Below, piece by piece: positions 48,901 to 57,469 of a stretch of DNA of 64,000 nucleotides. The DNA is taken from NCBI GenBank assembly GCA_018817515.1, contig JAHIUD010000021.1, forward strand, positions 60,582 to 124,581. Reading direction: 5' to 3'. How positions within the stretch are numbered: position 1 is the stretch's first letter; each line of letters begins with the position of its first letter. A program made the translations under genes and the position numbers. The notes under the pieces are model-generated. The model did no database searches. It saw nothing but the letters and a program-made list of their open reading frames with translations, and was not told the DNA's origin. The DNA comes from Pseudomonadota bacterium. Lineage in GTDB: Bacteria > Desulfobacterota > Desulfovibrionia > Desulfovibrionales > Desulfovibrionaceae.

Positions 48901-49043
48901 TTGGCCAGTACCTGAACACCTTCGAGATCAACGGCATCTCCGGCGCCACCATCATGGGTGACGGCTCCGTGGTGCTCATCCTCGACCCCCACGAGGTCTA
49001 CCGCCTGGCCACGGCCACCACCAAGCAGTCCGGTCACGACTAG
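45972..49043 (+). CDS. cheA: CheA histidine kinase, 1023 aa, multiple Hpt domains
   Basis: Hpt MHSLKGASGF and FHNIKGNSG, third Hpt-like region; P3-P4-P5 domains; HLIRNSLDHGLE H-box/N-box region. Confidence 0.95.
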   Translation: MSQEYLDPEILSDFFIEAKEHLETIEPNLLQLEKNPENLGLLNEIFRPMHSLKGASGFLGLHKINGLAHKAENILDELRQGAMAVNSVIMDVILSATDALRQIVENLENTGLEGDVDTATIIARIESILAGEFSAPAAEALPDATDPADAPADPDEPAISEDLAEPEELDLMPESAPTADDVPLNIRWQNVHLEPSPGFDSTPYILTTVGEGHLTDFLEESRDLVGSLNEGLLELEKNPDGGGELVNDIFRYFHNIKGNSGIIGYRELNALTHEAETLLNRVRKGEMRTSRAVIDLLLAVVDLIEELLGRIEVEGMKATPKDITVMAAVLQATTEAGELAVPEQYRAMLAPDSVAAAPVWEAPAPDAESDSDPVVEPVVESGVEPAPASAASDDEQAVAPATTTSANGFDAEDVDIFEQTVLHQVKSLEMALDMLRQDASQRDIIDGLYRSLTTLQNSSGYMGLAEIKGYSERTAGMVDQARKADMDFDLMLDILSQEIAILTDMVIKALAEMKGVSPESLVQSAASGSEPAPAPAPEPKSAPEPEPEPKPEPKPAPKPEPKPEPKPEPKPEPKSESKPAPKPAATAAPAPAPVAARPAAAPPTAAQAAFEAGQPQQKGATTIRVDHEKLDHLMNLIGELIINRNRYSMIARALAEGLEDVNDVAQQLTETTYAMARISDDLQDTIMKVRMVPVHTVFSRFPRLVRDLSRKSGKQVELITEGEETELDKSVGEEIGDPLVHLIRNSLDHGLESEDERIAAGKNPKGHVWLRAYHKGNSVAIEVEDDGRGIDAEKMRAVGVKKGLCTAEEAKLLDDRQAVDLIFAPGFSSAEKITDVSGRGVGMDVVKTNIKNLKGSIQINTEVGRGTRFTLTLPLTLAIIDALMVQVGDGTYAIPLDAVSETTKIEVERLSEVNHRKALTLRGEVLGIIELSELMGLPGNPENREILPVVIIHDNDRRLGIVVDKLLERQEIVIKPLGQYLNTFEINGISGATIMGDGSVVLILDPHEVYRLATATTKQSGHD

Positions 49044-49071
49044 CGACCTGCCTCGCATGCGGCAACGCAAT

Positions 49072-49098
49072 GGGACAGCCTTCGGGCTGTCCTTTTTT
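49072..49098 (+). terminator. Intrinsic terminator downstream of cheA
   Basis: ggacagccttcgggctgtccttttttt. Confidence 0.85.
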
Positions 49099-49109
49099 TG
49101 TGGAGTGGA

Positions 49110-50078
49110 TCAGCCTGCGTAGAAGTGTATCAGCGCGGCGGACAGCGAGGTCGTGAGGCCCAGCCAGACCAGCAGGAGCGCGCCATGCACCAGCATGGGG
49201 CTTGAGCAGGGGCGTTTGCTGCGCGCCAGCAGGCCCCAGAGGATGCAGGCGGCAAGAATGCTCACGCCGCAGGCGATGAGCAACGCCATGACGGTCCTTG
49301 CATCATTGGGCGTGCCGGGCAAGTCGGTGAGGCGTCCCCAAAGCGCTGGCAGAAACGAGAGGGCCAGCAGGCCGGAGCGCAGGGACGAACGCGCCGCAAG
49401 ACGCATGGCGTGGGCAAAGGCCTCGCGGCCAAAAGGCTCCCGGTCACGCCGCAGCAGCAGGTATTCCAGGCTCCAGGCTCCGGCGCACATGACACCGGCA
49501 AGGCTGCTGGCCAGCACCGCGGCAAAGAGCATCGGCGCAGTGGATGTGAGGGTGGGCGTCATGAGTGGCGCAAGGGCGATGCCTCCGGTGGACGCAGCGC
49601 CGAGCACGGCCTGGGCCTGGGCTGCCAGATCGCGCAGCAGGGAGAGGCAGAGCCAGAGGATGGCCAAGGACAGCATGGTCAGCGCGGCGGCTGGGGGCAG
49701 CGAGTTCACGCGCTGGGGGCGGTATGATCCGCGCGAGTGGCGCAGCACGGTCAGCGATACGCAGTAGGCCATGATGACCAGCACAAGCAGGGCCGGGACG
49801 AGCGGGGCCACAAGGAGCCAGTCTCTGAGCCAGGGCAGGCGGTACAGAGCAAGACCGCACACGGCGGACAGCACCACGCCGCTTAACAGCGCACAGGTCA
49901 GGGCCATGCGCAGGAGCCTGCGTGCATAGGCCTCGGGATGCTGGGTGCCGCGCACCTGGCCCACGGTCAGGCAGATGGACGCCAGCATGGGCGCTCCCAG
50001 GGCCGCCAGCCCGAAGAACAGGAAGAAGGCCGGTGCGGCCAGGGCTGCAGGGATGCGCAAAAGTTCGAAATTGAGCAT
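49110..50078 (-). CDS. Polytopic membrane protein of unknown function
   Basis: 322 aa, many hydrophobic segments. Confidence 0.6.
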   Translation of the reverse strand: MLNFELLRIPAALAAPAFFLFFGLAALGAPMLASICLTVGQVRGTQHPEAYARRLLRMALTCALLSGVVLSAVCGLALYRLPWLRDWLLVAPLVPALLVLVIMAYCVSLTVLRHSRGSYRPQRVNSLPPAAALTMLSLAILWLCLSLLRDLAAQAQAVLGAASTGGIALAPLMTPTLTSTAPMLFAAVLASSLAGVMCAGAWSLEYLLLRRDREPFGREAFAHAMRLAARSSLRSGLLALSFLPALWGRLTDLPGTPNDARTVMALLIACGVSILAACILWGLLARSKRPCSSPMLVHGALLLVWLGLTTSLSAALIHFYAG

Positions 50079-50217
50079 GTTGGCCTTTGTTTAATTGATG
50101 TTGCACATCTTTTGCCGCATTTTTCCAGCGCAGGCAAGCCGCCCGGTCCCGGCAGCACCTGAGGATTCTTGCCAAAACTTCTTCTCTGGCCTAAGGAGTT
50201 GTGAACAGGAGAGGCGA

Positions 50218-51054
50218 ATGCGTCACAAAGCTCTGATCGTTACTCTGCTCGCGGTGTCCCTTTGCGGCTGCGCTGGCAAGATGGACGCCAAGCGCGGACT
50301 CAGCGAAGAGTGGCGGTTGCGCAGCCTTGAGGAGAACTTCCTCAATTTCAAGGAAGGGCAGCGTGATCAAGAGGAGCGCGGTCGCGACCAGCAGCGCAAG
50401 TTGAATGATCGCCTGAAGGCTGTGGAGGACTCTGTTCAGCGCATACAGGAGCAGCTTGGCGCAGGCGGCGTACCCATGCCGAAGAAGCAGGCCATGGCTG
50501 AATCTGCCCCGCCCGCTGCGAGCGCTCCTGCAGCCCCAGCCGTGGTCAATGCGCAGCCTGACGCGCCCCAGACTGAGTATGCCCCAAGTCCGGCACCGGC
50601 CTCGGCCGAGCATGCTGCCCCTCCGGCCATGACCCAGCCCACCCCAAGTTCCACACCCAGTGCCACGCCCAGCGCGGCGAGCGGCTCCGCCCTGTACACC
50701 GAAGGCATGACCCTGGTGGCCGCAGAGCACTCGGAGGAAGGCCGCAAACTTCTGCAGGAATTCGTGTCCACCGAGCCGAACAGCCTGCTGATCCCCAACG
50801 CCCTGTACTGGATCGGCGAGAGCCACTACGCCGAGAAGAACTATCCCCAGGCCATCCTGGCCTTCAAGGAAGTGACCAGGCGCTACCCGAAGCACCACAA
50901 GTCCGCGGCCGCACTGCTCAAGATCGGCATGTCCTACGCCATGCTGGGCGAGAAGGACAACGCCTCCCTGTATTTGCGCGCTCTCTTGCAGGACTTCCCC
51001 AAGTCTGAGCCCGCGCCCCTGGCCCGCAAGAAGCTCGCGGAGCTGGGGCGTTGA
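50218..51054 (+). CDS. YbgF/CpoB-like TPR lipoprotein
   Basis: Lipobox-like MRHKALIVTLLAVSLCGCAG, coiled coil, then TPRs (LYTEGMTLVAAEHSEEGRKLLQEFV...). Confidence 0.8.
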   Translation: MRHKALIVTLLAVSLCGCAGKMDAKRGLSEEWRLRSLEENFLNFKEGQRDQEERGRDQQRKLNDRLKAVEDSVQRIQEQLGAGGVPMPKKQAMAESAPPAASAPAAPAVVNAQPDAPQTEYAPSPAPASAEHAAPPAMTQPTPSSTPSATPSAASGSALYTEGMTLVAAEHSEEGRKLLQEFVSTEPNSLLIPNALYWIGESHYAEKNYPQAILAFKEVTRRYPKHHKSAAALLKIGMSYAMLGEKDNASLYLRALLQDFPKSEPAPLARKKLAELGR

Positions 51055-51121
51055 TCCTGGCGGCTCCGTCCGGGCCGCCGCAGGTTCGTCAATTCTCGGT
51101 AGGTCAAGTGGTGGTGCTGCC

Positions 51122-52336
51122 ATGAGCCTGGACGCGGCCAAGGAATTCTTCTCCTGCCTGGCCTTGCGGCACACGCCGGGGCTTGGCCCGCGCTCCTGGA
51201 AGAGCGTGCTCGCAGGCTACGAGAGCGCCTACGATGCCGTGTCCGATGCCCGCAACTGGTCCAGCCGCAAGCTTTTGCCCAAAAATCGCGTAGAGGTCTT
51301 TCTCGCCGAGCCCTGGCGGCCCGGCGCCGAGGCCGAATACCGGGCCGCGCGCACCTTCGGGGCCCGGATCATCACCTGGTTTGACCCCAAGTATCCCAAG
51401 CGCCTGCGCGAAATACCCGATCCCCCGGTCCTCTTGTATGTCAGCGGCGATGTGAGCCTGCTGCGCAACCCGTCCGTGGCCGTTGTGGGCGCGCGCGAGT
51501 GCACCCTGCTTGGCCTGCAGTCCGTGCAGCGCATCAGCGCGGAACTGTCGCGCTTCGGCATAACCGTTGTCTCCGGCCTGGCTGCGGGCATCGACCGCCA
51601 GGCGCACATGGCCGGGCTTTCCGGCATCGGCAGCTCCATCGCCGTCCTTGGGGCGGGGCTTGATGTGCACTATCCGCCGGAGAACGAGGACGTGCGCCAG
51701 GCCTTGGAGCAACGCGGCCTGGTGGTCAGCGAGTTCGGCCCCGGCACCAGGCCCGAGGCCCGCAATTTCCCCTTCCGCAACCGCATCATCAGTGGCCTGT
51801 CCCTGGGCGTGCTGGTGGGCGAGGCCGCAGCCCGCTCCGGCAGTCTCATCACGGCGCGGCTGGCCACGGAGCATGGCCGCGAGGTCTTTGCCCTGCCTGG
51901 TCCGCTGGGTCAGCCGACCTTTGCCGGGTGCCACCGGCTCATCAAGCAGGGCGCTGCCCTGGTGGAAAGCGCCGAGGACATCGTGCGCACCCTGCGCTAT
52001 CAGTTCAGCGCGGAGCTCCAAAGCGTGCCCAAGGCACTGCCTGCGGATGCCCAGACGGCCACGGCTCCCCAAGCGTCTCCCGCTGCCGCCACTGCCTATC
52101 CCAGGCCGCCTGCCGCGACCGCCCCGGTGCCTGCGCAGCTCAAGGCCCTGCCCGAGAACCTGACGGACGACGAGCGGACCTTGCTTACCGGCCTGACCCA
52201 GGAGGGCAAGGTCCACATCGATACGCTCATCCAGACCCTGGGCTGGGAGAGCCACATGGTGAGCCGGCGGCTGCTCGTGCTGGAGATGCAGGGGCTTGTA
52301 CGCCAGTGGCCGGGCATGTACTATAGCTTGACGTGA
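51122..52336 (+). CDS. dprA: DNA-processing protein DprA
   Basis: VAVVGARECTLLGLQSVQRI, VSGLAAGIDRQAHMAGL, NRIISGLSLGVLVGEAAARSGSLITARLATEHGREVFALPG. Confidence 0.93.
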   Translation: MSLDAAKEFFSCLALRHTPGLGPRSWKSVLAGYESAYDAVSDARNWSSRKLLPKNRVEVFLAEPWRPGAEAEYRAARTFGARIITWFDPKYPKRLREIPDPPVLLYVSGDVSLLRNPSVAVVGARECTLLGLQSVQRISAELSRFGITVVSGLAAGIDRQAHMAGLSGIGSSIAVLGAGLDVHYPPENEDVRQALEQRGLVVSEFGPGTRPEARNFPFRNRIISGLSLGVLVGEAAARSGSLITARLATEHGREVFALPGPLGQPTFAGCHRLIKQGAALVESAEDIVRTLRYQFSAELQSVPKALPADAQTATAPQASPAAATAYPRPPAATAPVPAQLKALPENLTDDERTLLTGLTQEGKVHIDTLIQTLGWESHMVSRRLLVLEMQGLVRQWPGMYYSLT

Positions 52337-52370
52337 TGATACTCTCACCTTCCCGAGTTCAGGAGCCTCA

Positions 52371-52703
52371 ATGCAGAAAATCCCACTCACTCTCGCCCAG
52401 CCGGGCATGAAGCTGGCCAAGGCCATCACCAAGGCCAACGGCATGGCCATCGTGGGCTCCGGTGTCGAGCTCACCGAGGCCCTCATCGACAGGCTCGACG
52501 GCATGGGCATCGACAAGATATTCGTGGTGGGCGACGCCGTGTCCGCGAGCCAGAACCCGTCCGAGCGCGCGCTGCGGCTGGATCATCTTTTTCGCCGCCT
52601 GGGCGACGATGCCTATATGGTCAAGGTCAAGGCCCACCTGCGCGAATATTTCACCATCAAGGCCGCCGCTGACGCAGCCGTGGCTGCGCAGGACAAGGGG
52701 TAG
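52371..52703 (+). CDS. Hypothetical protein resembling the N-terminal domain of HD-GYP proteins
   Basis: LAQPGMKLAKAITKANGMAIVGSGVELTEALIDRLDGMGIDKIFV; upstream of HDOD gene. Confidence 0.6.
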   Translation: MQKIPLTLAQPGMKLAKAITKANGMAIVGSGVELTEALIDRLDGMGIDKIFVVGDAVSASQNPSERALRLDHLFRRLGDDAYMVKVKAHLREYFTIKAAADAAVAAQDKG

Positions 52704-52705
52704 CC

Positions 52706-53584
52706 ATGGAAGAGGACCTCAAGACCAGCGCCAAGGGCAAGATTCTCTCCATCCGCGATTTGCCCACCTTGCCCCGCGTCCTCGACGAGGTCTCGCGCCT
52801 CGTCCAGAACCCGAACACCACCATCGAGGCCATCGCCAAGGTCATCTCGCGCGACCAGGTGCTCTCGGCCAAGGTGCTCAAGATGGTCAACTCGCCGGTG
52901 TACGGATTTCCCGGCCGCATCAGCTCCATCCAGCATTCCCTGGTGCTCCTGGGCTTCAACGTCATCCGGGGCGTCATCATCTCCACCTCGGTCTTCGACA
53001 TCATGGCCAAGGCCATGGAGGGCCTGTGGGAACACAGCATCGGCTGCGCCCTGGCCACGGGCCTCATCGCGCGCAAGGCCGGACTGAAAGACCCCGAGGA
53101 GTACAGCGTGTGCGGGCTGCTGCATGACCTGGGCAAGGTCGTGGCCGCCGTGCAACTGCCCGACCTGCACAAGGCCGTGGGCGAGACCGTGCGCAGCCAG
53201 GACCTGCGCTGGCTGGAGGCTGAGAAGGCCGTGCTGGGCTTCGGGCACGACCGCATCAACTCCTGGCTGGCCGAGCACTGGCACCTGCCCCCGAACATCA
53301 AGGAGGCCATGGGCTCGCACCACTTCCCGGAGCGCGCCCAGCTCTATCCGCTGCACGCCGCCGCCGTTCACGTGGGCGACTTCGTGGTCCGTGTCTTCGA
53401 GTATGGTTCCGGCGGCGACGACCAGGCCGTGCCGCTCAACCCGCAGGCCCTGAAAACCCTGAACATCAGCCTGTCGGACCTGGACAGCGTGCTGGACGGG
53501 TTCGCGGAAGACCTGTCCGAGGTCTCCGGCGTCAACTTCATGCCCGAGGATGGCCCCGCGTCGAGCGGCGCCGCCGCAGGCTGA
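52706..53584 (+). CDS. HDOD-domain protein
   Basis: LPTLPRVLDEVSRLVQNPNTTIEAIAKVISRDQVLSAKVLKMVNSPVYG; GLLHDLGK. Confidence 0.9.
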   Translation: MEEDLKTSAKGKILSIRDLPTLPRVLDEVSRLVQNPNTTIEAIAKVISRDQVLSAKVLKMVNSPVYGFPGRISSIQHSLVLLGFNVIRGVIISTSVFDIMAKAMEGLWEHSIGCALATGLIARKAGLKDPEEYSVCGLLHDLGKVVAAVQLPDLHKAVGETVRSQDLRWLEAEKAVLGFGHDRINSWLAEHWHLPPNIKEAMGSHHFPERAQLYPLHAAAVHVGDFVVRVFEYGSGGDDQAVPLNPQALKTLNISLSDLDSVLDGFAEDLSEVSGVNFMPEDGPASSGAAAG

Positions 53585-53595
53585 CGGAGCACATC

Positions 53596-54546
53596 GTGGC
53601 CCTCACGCTCTTCCCCCGCCAGCAGCACGGCATCCTGCTCTCCCCGGACCCGGAGCTCGCGGCGCTGTTCCGCAGCCTCTGGGATCTCTCGGAGGTGGAA
53701 TGGCTGGTCATCGAGCGTGGGCGGCGAGCCATGGAGATCATCTTCAACGAGCCCCCGGACATCCTGGTGGTGGACAACCGCCTGACGGACATCAGGAGTA
53801 CCGAGGTGGCGACCATCGTCAAAAGCGAGAATGTCTACCGCCAACTGCCGGTGATCCTTTGCCTGGACTCCGATGATTTTGAGCAACCCTGGAACTGGAA
53901 CGAGATAGAGGCCGACGACTTTCTGGTGCGACCCTTCCTGCCCACCCAGGCCCGCGAGCGCGTGCACCTTACCCTGTGCCGCGCCTCTCGCGCCATGGAT
54001 GCCAATCCGCTGACCAAGCTGCCTGGCAACACCTCCATCATCAGCCGCATCCAGGACTTGATCGACCGCCAGGACGACTTCGCGCTGGCCTATTGCGACC
54101 TGGATTACTTCAAGTCCTTCAACGACAAGTACGGCTTCTCGCGCGGGGACGAGGTGCTCATGATGACCGCTCGGGTCATCGTCAACACCATCCGCGGCTT
54201 CACCGGGGTGCGCAGCTTCGTGGGCCACGTCGGCGGCGACGACTACGTGTTCATCGTGCCTGCGGACATCGCCGAGGAGGCCTGCAAACGCGTTGTGGAG
54301 GCCTTTGACGGCATTGTGCCGCACTTCTACGACGAGGTTGACCGGGAACGCGAGAGCATTGTCTCCACCGACCGCCAGGGCGAGGTGCGAACCTTCCCGC
54401 TCATGGCCTTGTCCATCGCCGTGGTCTTCAACACCGGCGGGCGGCTCAAGCACTATGGCGAGGCCTCGGCCATCGCCATGGGCCTGAAGAAGAAGGCCAA
54501 GGAAAACGTGAAGAGCTGCTATGTCCTCGACAGGCGCTCCCCGTAA
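53596..54546 (+). CDS. GGDEF-family protein (GGDDY variant) with receiver-like N-terminal domain
   Basis: YCDLDYFKSFNDKYGFSRGDEVL and HVGGDDYVFIV. Confidence 0.85.
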   Translation: MALTLFPRQQHGILLSPDPELAALFRSLWDLSEVEWLVIERGRRAMEIIFNEPPDILVVDNRLTDIRSTEVATIVKSENVYRQLPVILCLDSDDFEQPWNWNEIEADDFLVRPFLPTQARERVHLTLCRASRAMDANPLTKLPGNTSIISRIQDLIDRQDDFALAYCDLDYFKSFNDKYGFSRGDEVLMMTARVIVNTIRGFTGVRSFVGHVGGDDYVFIVPADIAEEACKRVVEAFDGIVPHFYDEVDRERESIVSTDRQGEVRTFPLMALSIAVVFNTGGRLKHYGEASAIAMGLKKKAKENVKSCYVLDRRSP

Positions 54547-55549
54547 AGCTCCGGGCGGGCCGGGCGCAGCCCTGCCGGAGGTCTGCCAGGGCTTCCTCGC
54601 CTACCTGGAGATAGAGCGCGGCTATTCCCTGGCAACCGTGCGCGCCTACGCCGCCGACCTGGACCAGTTCGAGGAATTTCTCTCCCGCCGCGCGCGCAGC
54701 CTGAAGGACTACGAGAGCATCAGCCGCGAGGACGCTACGGCCTTCCTGGCCGAGCTGCACCGACTGCGCCTCAAGAAATCAAGCATGGCCCGCAAGCTCT
54801 CCAGCCTGCGCAGCCTGTTCACCTACCTTTTGAAGAACCAGCTGCTGCAGAAAAGCCCGCTCACCGGCTTGCGCAACCCCAGGCAGGAGCAGCGCCAGCC
54901 GCGAGCGCTCAACGTCGACCAGGCCGTGGCCGTCATGGAGGGCCAGGTGCCCCCCGGCGCGCAGGGCCTGCGCGATCTGGCCCTGGCGGAGGTGCTCTAC
55001 GGCTCCGGCCTGCGCGTGAGCGAGGCCCTGTCGCTCAGCGTGGACGACGTGCGTACCGACCGGGGCTTTGTGCGCGTGCGCGGCAAGGGCAACAAGGAGC
55101 GCCTGGCGCCCTTGAGCGAGGCCGCCAAGGAGCGCCTTGTGGAGTACCTGCGCGTGCGCCACGAGATGGTTTTGGTTCCAGAGGCCGGGGGCGAAGAACA
55201 GGCGCTGTTCCTGGGCGCACGCGGCGGACCGCTGACAAGACGCGAGGCCCAGCGCATCATCGCGAGGCTGGCTACGGGCGCCGGCATCGGCCAGGACGTG
55301 CATCCGCACACCCTGCGCCACAGTTTCGCCACACACCTGCTCCAGGCCGGGGCCGACCTGCGCAGCGTGCAGGAGATGCTCGGTCATTCGCGGCTGTCGA
55401 CCACGGAGCGCTACACGCACCTGGATCTGCGGCGCATCATGGAGATCTACGACAAGGCCCATCCCCATGCCGACAGGGGGCATGGCCCGGACGCGGGTGC
55501 GGAAGGCGGCGCGAAGAAGTCCGCCGGGCGCAAGCCGGAGTCGAAATGA
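54521..55549 (+). CDS. xerC: Tyrosine recombinase XerC/XerD-like
   Basis: LYGSGLRVSEALSL, HTLRHSFATHLLQAGADLRSVQEMLGHSRLSTTERYTHLD. Confidence 0.92.
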   Translation: MSSTGAPRKAPGGPGAALPEVCQGFLAYLEIERGYSLATVRAYAADLDQFEEFLSRRARSLKDYESISREDATAFLAELHRLRLKKSSMARKLSSLRSLFTYLLKNQLLQKSPLTGLRNPRQEQRQPRALNVDQAVAVMEGQVPPGAQGLRDLALAEVLYGSGLRVSEALSLSVDDVRTDRGFVRVRGKGNKERLAPLSEAAKERLVEYLRVRHEMVLVPEAGGEEQALFLGARGGPLTRREAQRIIARLATGAGIGQDVHPHTLRHSFATHLLQAGADLRSVQEMLGHSRLSTTERYTHLDLRRIMEIYDKAHPHADRGHGPDAGAEGGAKKSAGRKPESK

Positions 55550-55631
55550 GGGAGATGCTTTTGGGAGGTTTTGACTGCGCTTGAGGGGGGGCGGAGGAGT
55601 CTCTCCTCATCCGTGCCTATGCTGCAACGAA

Positions 55632-55659
55632 AACGGCGCGCCCAGATGGACGCGCCGTT
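55632..55659. terminator. Terminator between convergent xerC and ppiB
   Basis: aacggcgcg...cgcgccgtt stem. Confidence 0.7.
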
Positions 55660-55697
55660 GCTGTTTTGGGCGTATGCCCGCGCAGGCTTCGGGGCGA

Positions 55698-56207
55698 TTA
55701 CACTTCGAAGCGGCGGATGCTGATGATGGAGATGGGGTCCTGGGGCACGTCGCCGTGGCCCATGTAGTTCTTGGTGCGCACGGTGCTCATCTTGGTGGCC
55801 ACATCCTGGCCCTCGGTGACCTTGCCGAACACGGCGTAGCCGTAGCCCTGCGGGTTGGGTGCGGTGAAGTTCAGGAAATCGTTGTCCTTCACGTTGACGA
55901 AGAACTGGCTGGTGGCGCTGTGCGGGTCCATGGTGCGGGCCATGGCCAGGGTGAAGGCCAGGTTGGGCAGGTCGGCGCTGGCCTCGTTCTTGATGGGCGC
56001 CTTGTTGGGCTTCTCGCGCATCATCATGTCCATGCCGCCGCCCTGGATCATGAAGTTCTTGATGACACGATGGAAGATCAGCCCGTCGTAGAACTCGTCG
56101 TCCACGTAGGACAGGAAGTTGGCGACGGTTTCCGGAGCCTTGTCGGCGTAGAGTTCCACGAGCATTTCACCCATGGAGGTCACGATGAGCACGTTGGGAT
56201 TGGACAT
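55698..56207 (-). CDS. ppiB: Cyclophilin-type peptidyl-prolyl cis-trans isomerase
   Basis: FYDGLIFHRVIKNFMIQGG, SATSQFFVNVKDN. Confidence 0.95.
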   Translation of the reverse strand: MSNPNVLIVTSMGEMLVELYADKAPETVANFLSYVDDEFYDGLIFHRVIKNFMIQGGGMDMMMREKPNKAPIKNEASADLPNLAFTLAMARTMDPHSATSQFFVNVKDNDFLNFTAPNPQGYGYAVFGKVTEGQDVATKMSTVRTKNYMGHGDVPQDPISIISIRRFEV

Positions 56208-56257
56208 TCTTTCTCCTTAGGTCCGCCGCGCGTGTTTCGCCCGGCGGTGTGTAGTCT

Positions 56258-57406
56258 CTATTTGTTGGCGAGCAGGGCGTTCTTGCGTTCCCAGAACTCG
56301 GCAAATTCCTTCTTCAGGCTGTCGATGAGCTCCTTGACGCTGATGATCTTGTCAACGCGCCAGACGTTCTCGCCGCAGAAGGCGAAGCCGTTCTTCAGGG
56401 TGCCCCTCTTGGCGCTCACCAGGGCCTGGGAGATGCAGTACGGGGCGTTGTCCACATCACAGGTCTTGACGCAGTGGAACGGGCATTTGAAGGGCTTTTT
56501 GCGGCCCTCGCGCACGGCCTTGATGAAGTCGTTCAGGATGGCGCGGCCGGGCATGCCTACCGGGCTCTTGATTACGGTGACGTCTTCCTTCCGGGCCGCG
56601 ATAAAGGCCTCCTTGAAGGCGATGTTGGCGTCGCATTCGTGGGTGGCCACGAAGCGGGTGCCCATCTGCACGCCGGAGGCGCCCAGCTCGAGGTACTTGG
56701 CGATGTCCGCGCCGGTGTAGATTCCGCCAGCGGCGATGACCGGAATGCGGCGTCCGCTCTCGGCCTCAAAGGGCTTCACGGCTTCCACGACCTCGGGCAG
56801 GATCTTTTCCAGGGCGAAGTTGGGGTCGTTCAGTTCCTCGGGCTTGAAGCCCAGGTGCCCGCCAGCCATGGGGCCTTCCACCACGAAGCCGTCGGGCAGG
56901 TAGTCATACTTGGCCAGCCACTTCTTGCAGAGGACGGCGGCTGCGCGACCGGAGGAGACGATGGGCACGAGCTTGGTGCGCACCGTGGAACGCAGCTCCT
57001 CGGTCAGGTCTTCCTTGAGGTACTTGGGCAGATCGAGTGGCAGCCCGGCGCCGGAGAAGATGATGTCCGCGCCTTCGCGAATGGACGTGCGCACGAGGTC
57101 CGCGAAGTTGGTGAGAGCGACCATGATGTTCACGCCCAGAAGGCCCTGGGTCATTATTTCCTTGGCTTTGCGAATCTCGTCGCGCAGGGCGCGGATATTG
57201 GCCTCGGTGGGGTTGCGGCCCACATCCGGCTCGCCCATGCCGATCATTGCGGCGGCGATGATGCCTACACCGCCTTCGTTGGCCACGGCCGAGGCGAGTC
57301 CCGAAAGGGAAATGCCGACGCCCATGCCGCCCTGGACAATGGGAATCTGTGCGATACTATCGCCAAAGTGCAGTTCAGGTAGCTTGATCATGGTCATGGT
57401 CCTCAC
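56258..57406 (-). CDS. Nitronate monooxygenase family flavoprotein
   Basis: IPIVQGGMGVGIS, GHLGF, PVIAAGGIYTGADIAKYLELGASGVQMGTRFVATHE. Confidence 0.9.
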   Translation of the reverse strand: MRTMTMIKLPELHFGDSIAQIPIVQGGMGVGISLSGLASAVANEGGVGIIAAAMIGMGEPDVGRNPTEANIRALRDEIRKAKEIMTQGLLGVNIMVALTNFADLVRTSIREGADIIFSGAGLPLDLPKYLKEDLTEELRSTVRTKLVPIVSSGRAAAVLCKKWLAKYDYLPDGFVVEGPMAGGHLGFKPEELNDPNFALEKILPEVVEAVKPFEAESGRRIPVIAAGGIYTGADIAKYLELGASGVQMGTRFVATHECDANIAFKEAFIAARKEDVTVIKSPVGMPGRAILNDFIKAVREGRKKPFKCPFHCVKTCDVDNAPYCISQALVSAKRGTLKNGFAFCGENVWRVDKIISVKELIDSLKKEFAEFWERKNALLANK

Positions 57407-57469
57407 TTGTGTTGAGGGCTTGTTCCGTGTTTTTCGATTCTTGTCAAGGCGTCAGAAACTGTTAGGGCT

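Noticed and set aside
54521-55549. Tyrosine recombinase as evidence for a second mobile element
   Set aside because: XerC/D-type sequence in a conserved housekeeping run with no att-like repeats; most likely the chromosomal dimer-resolution enzyme.
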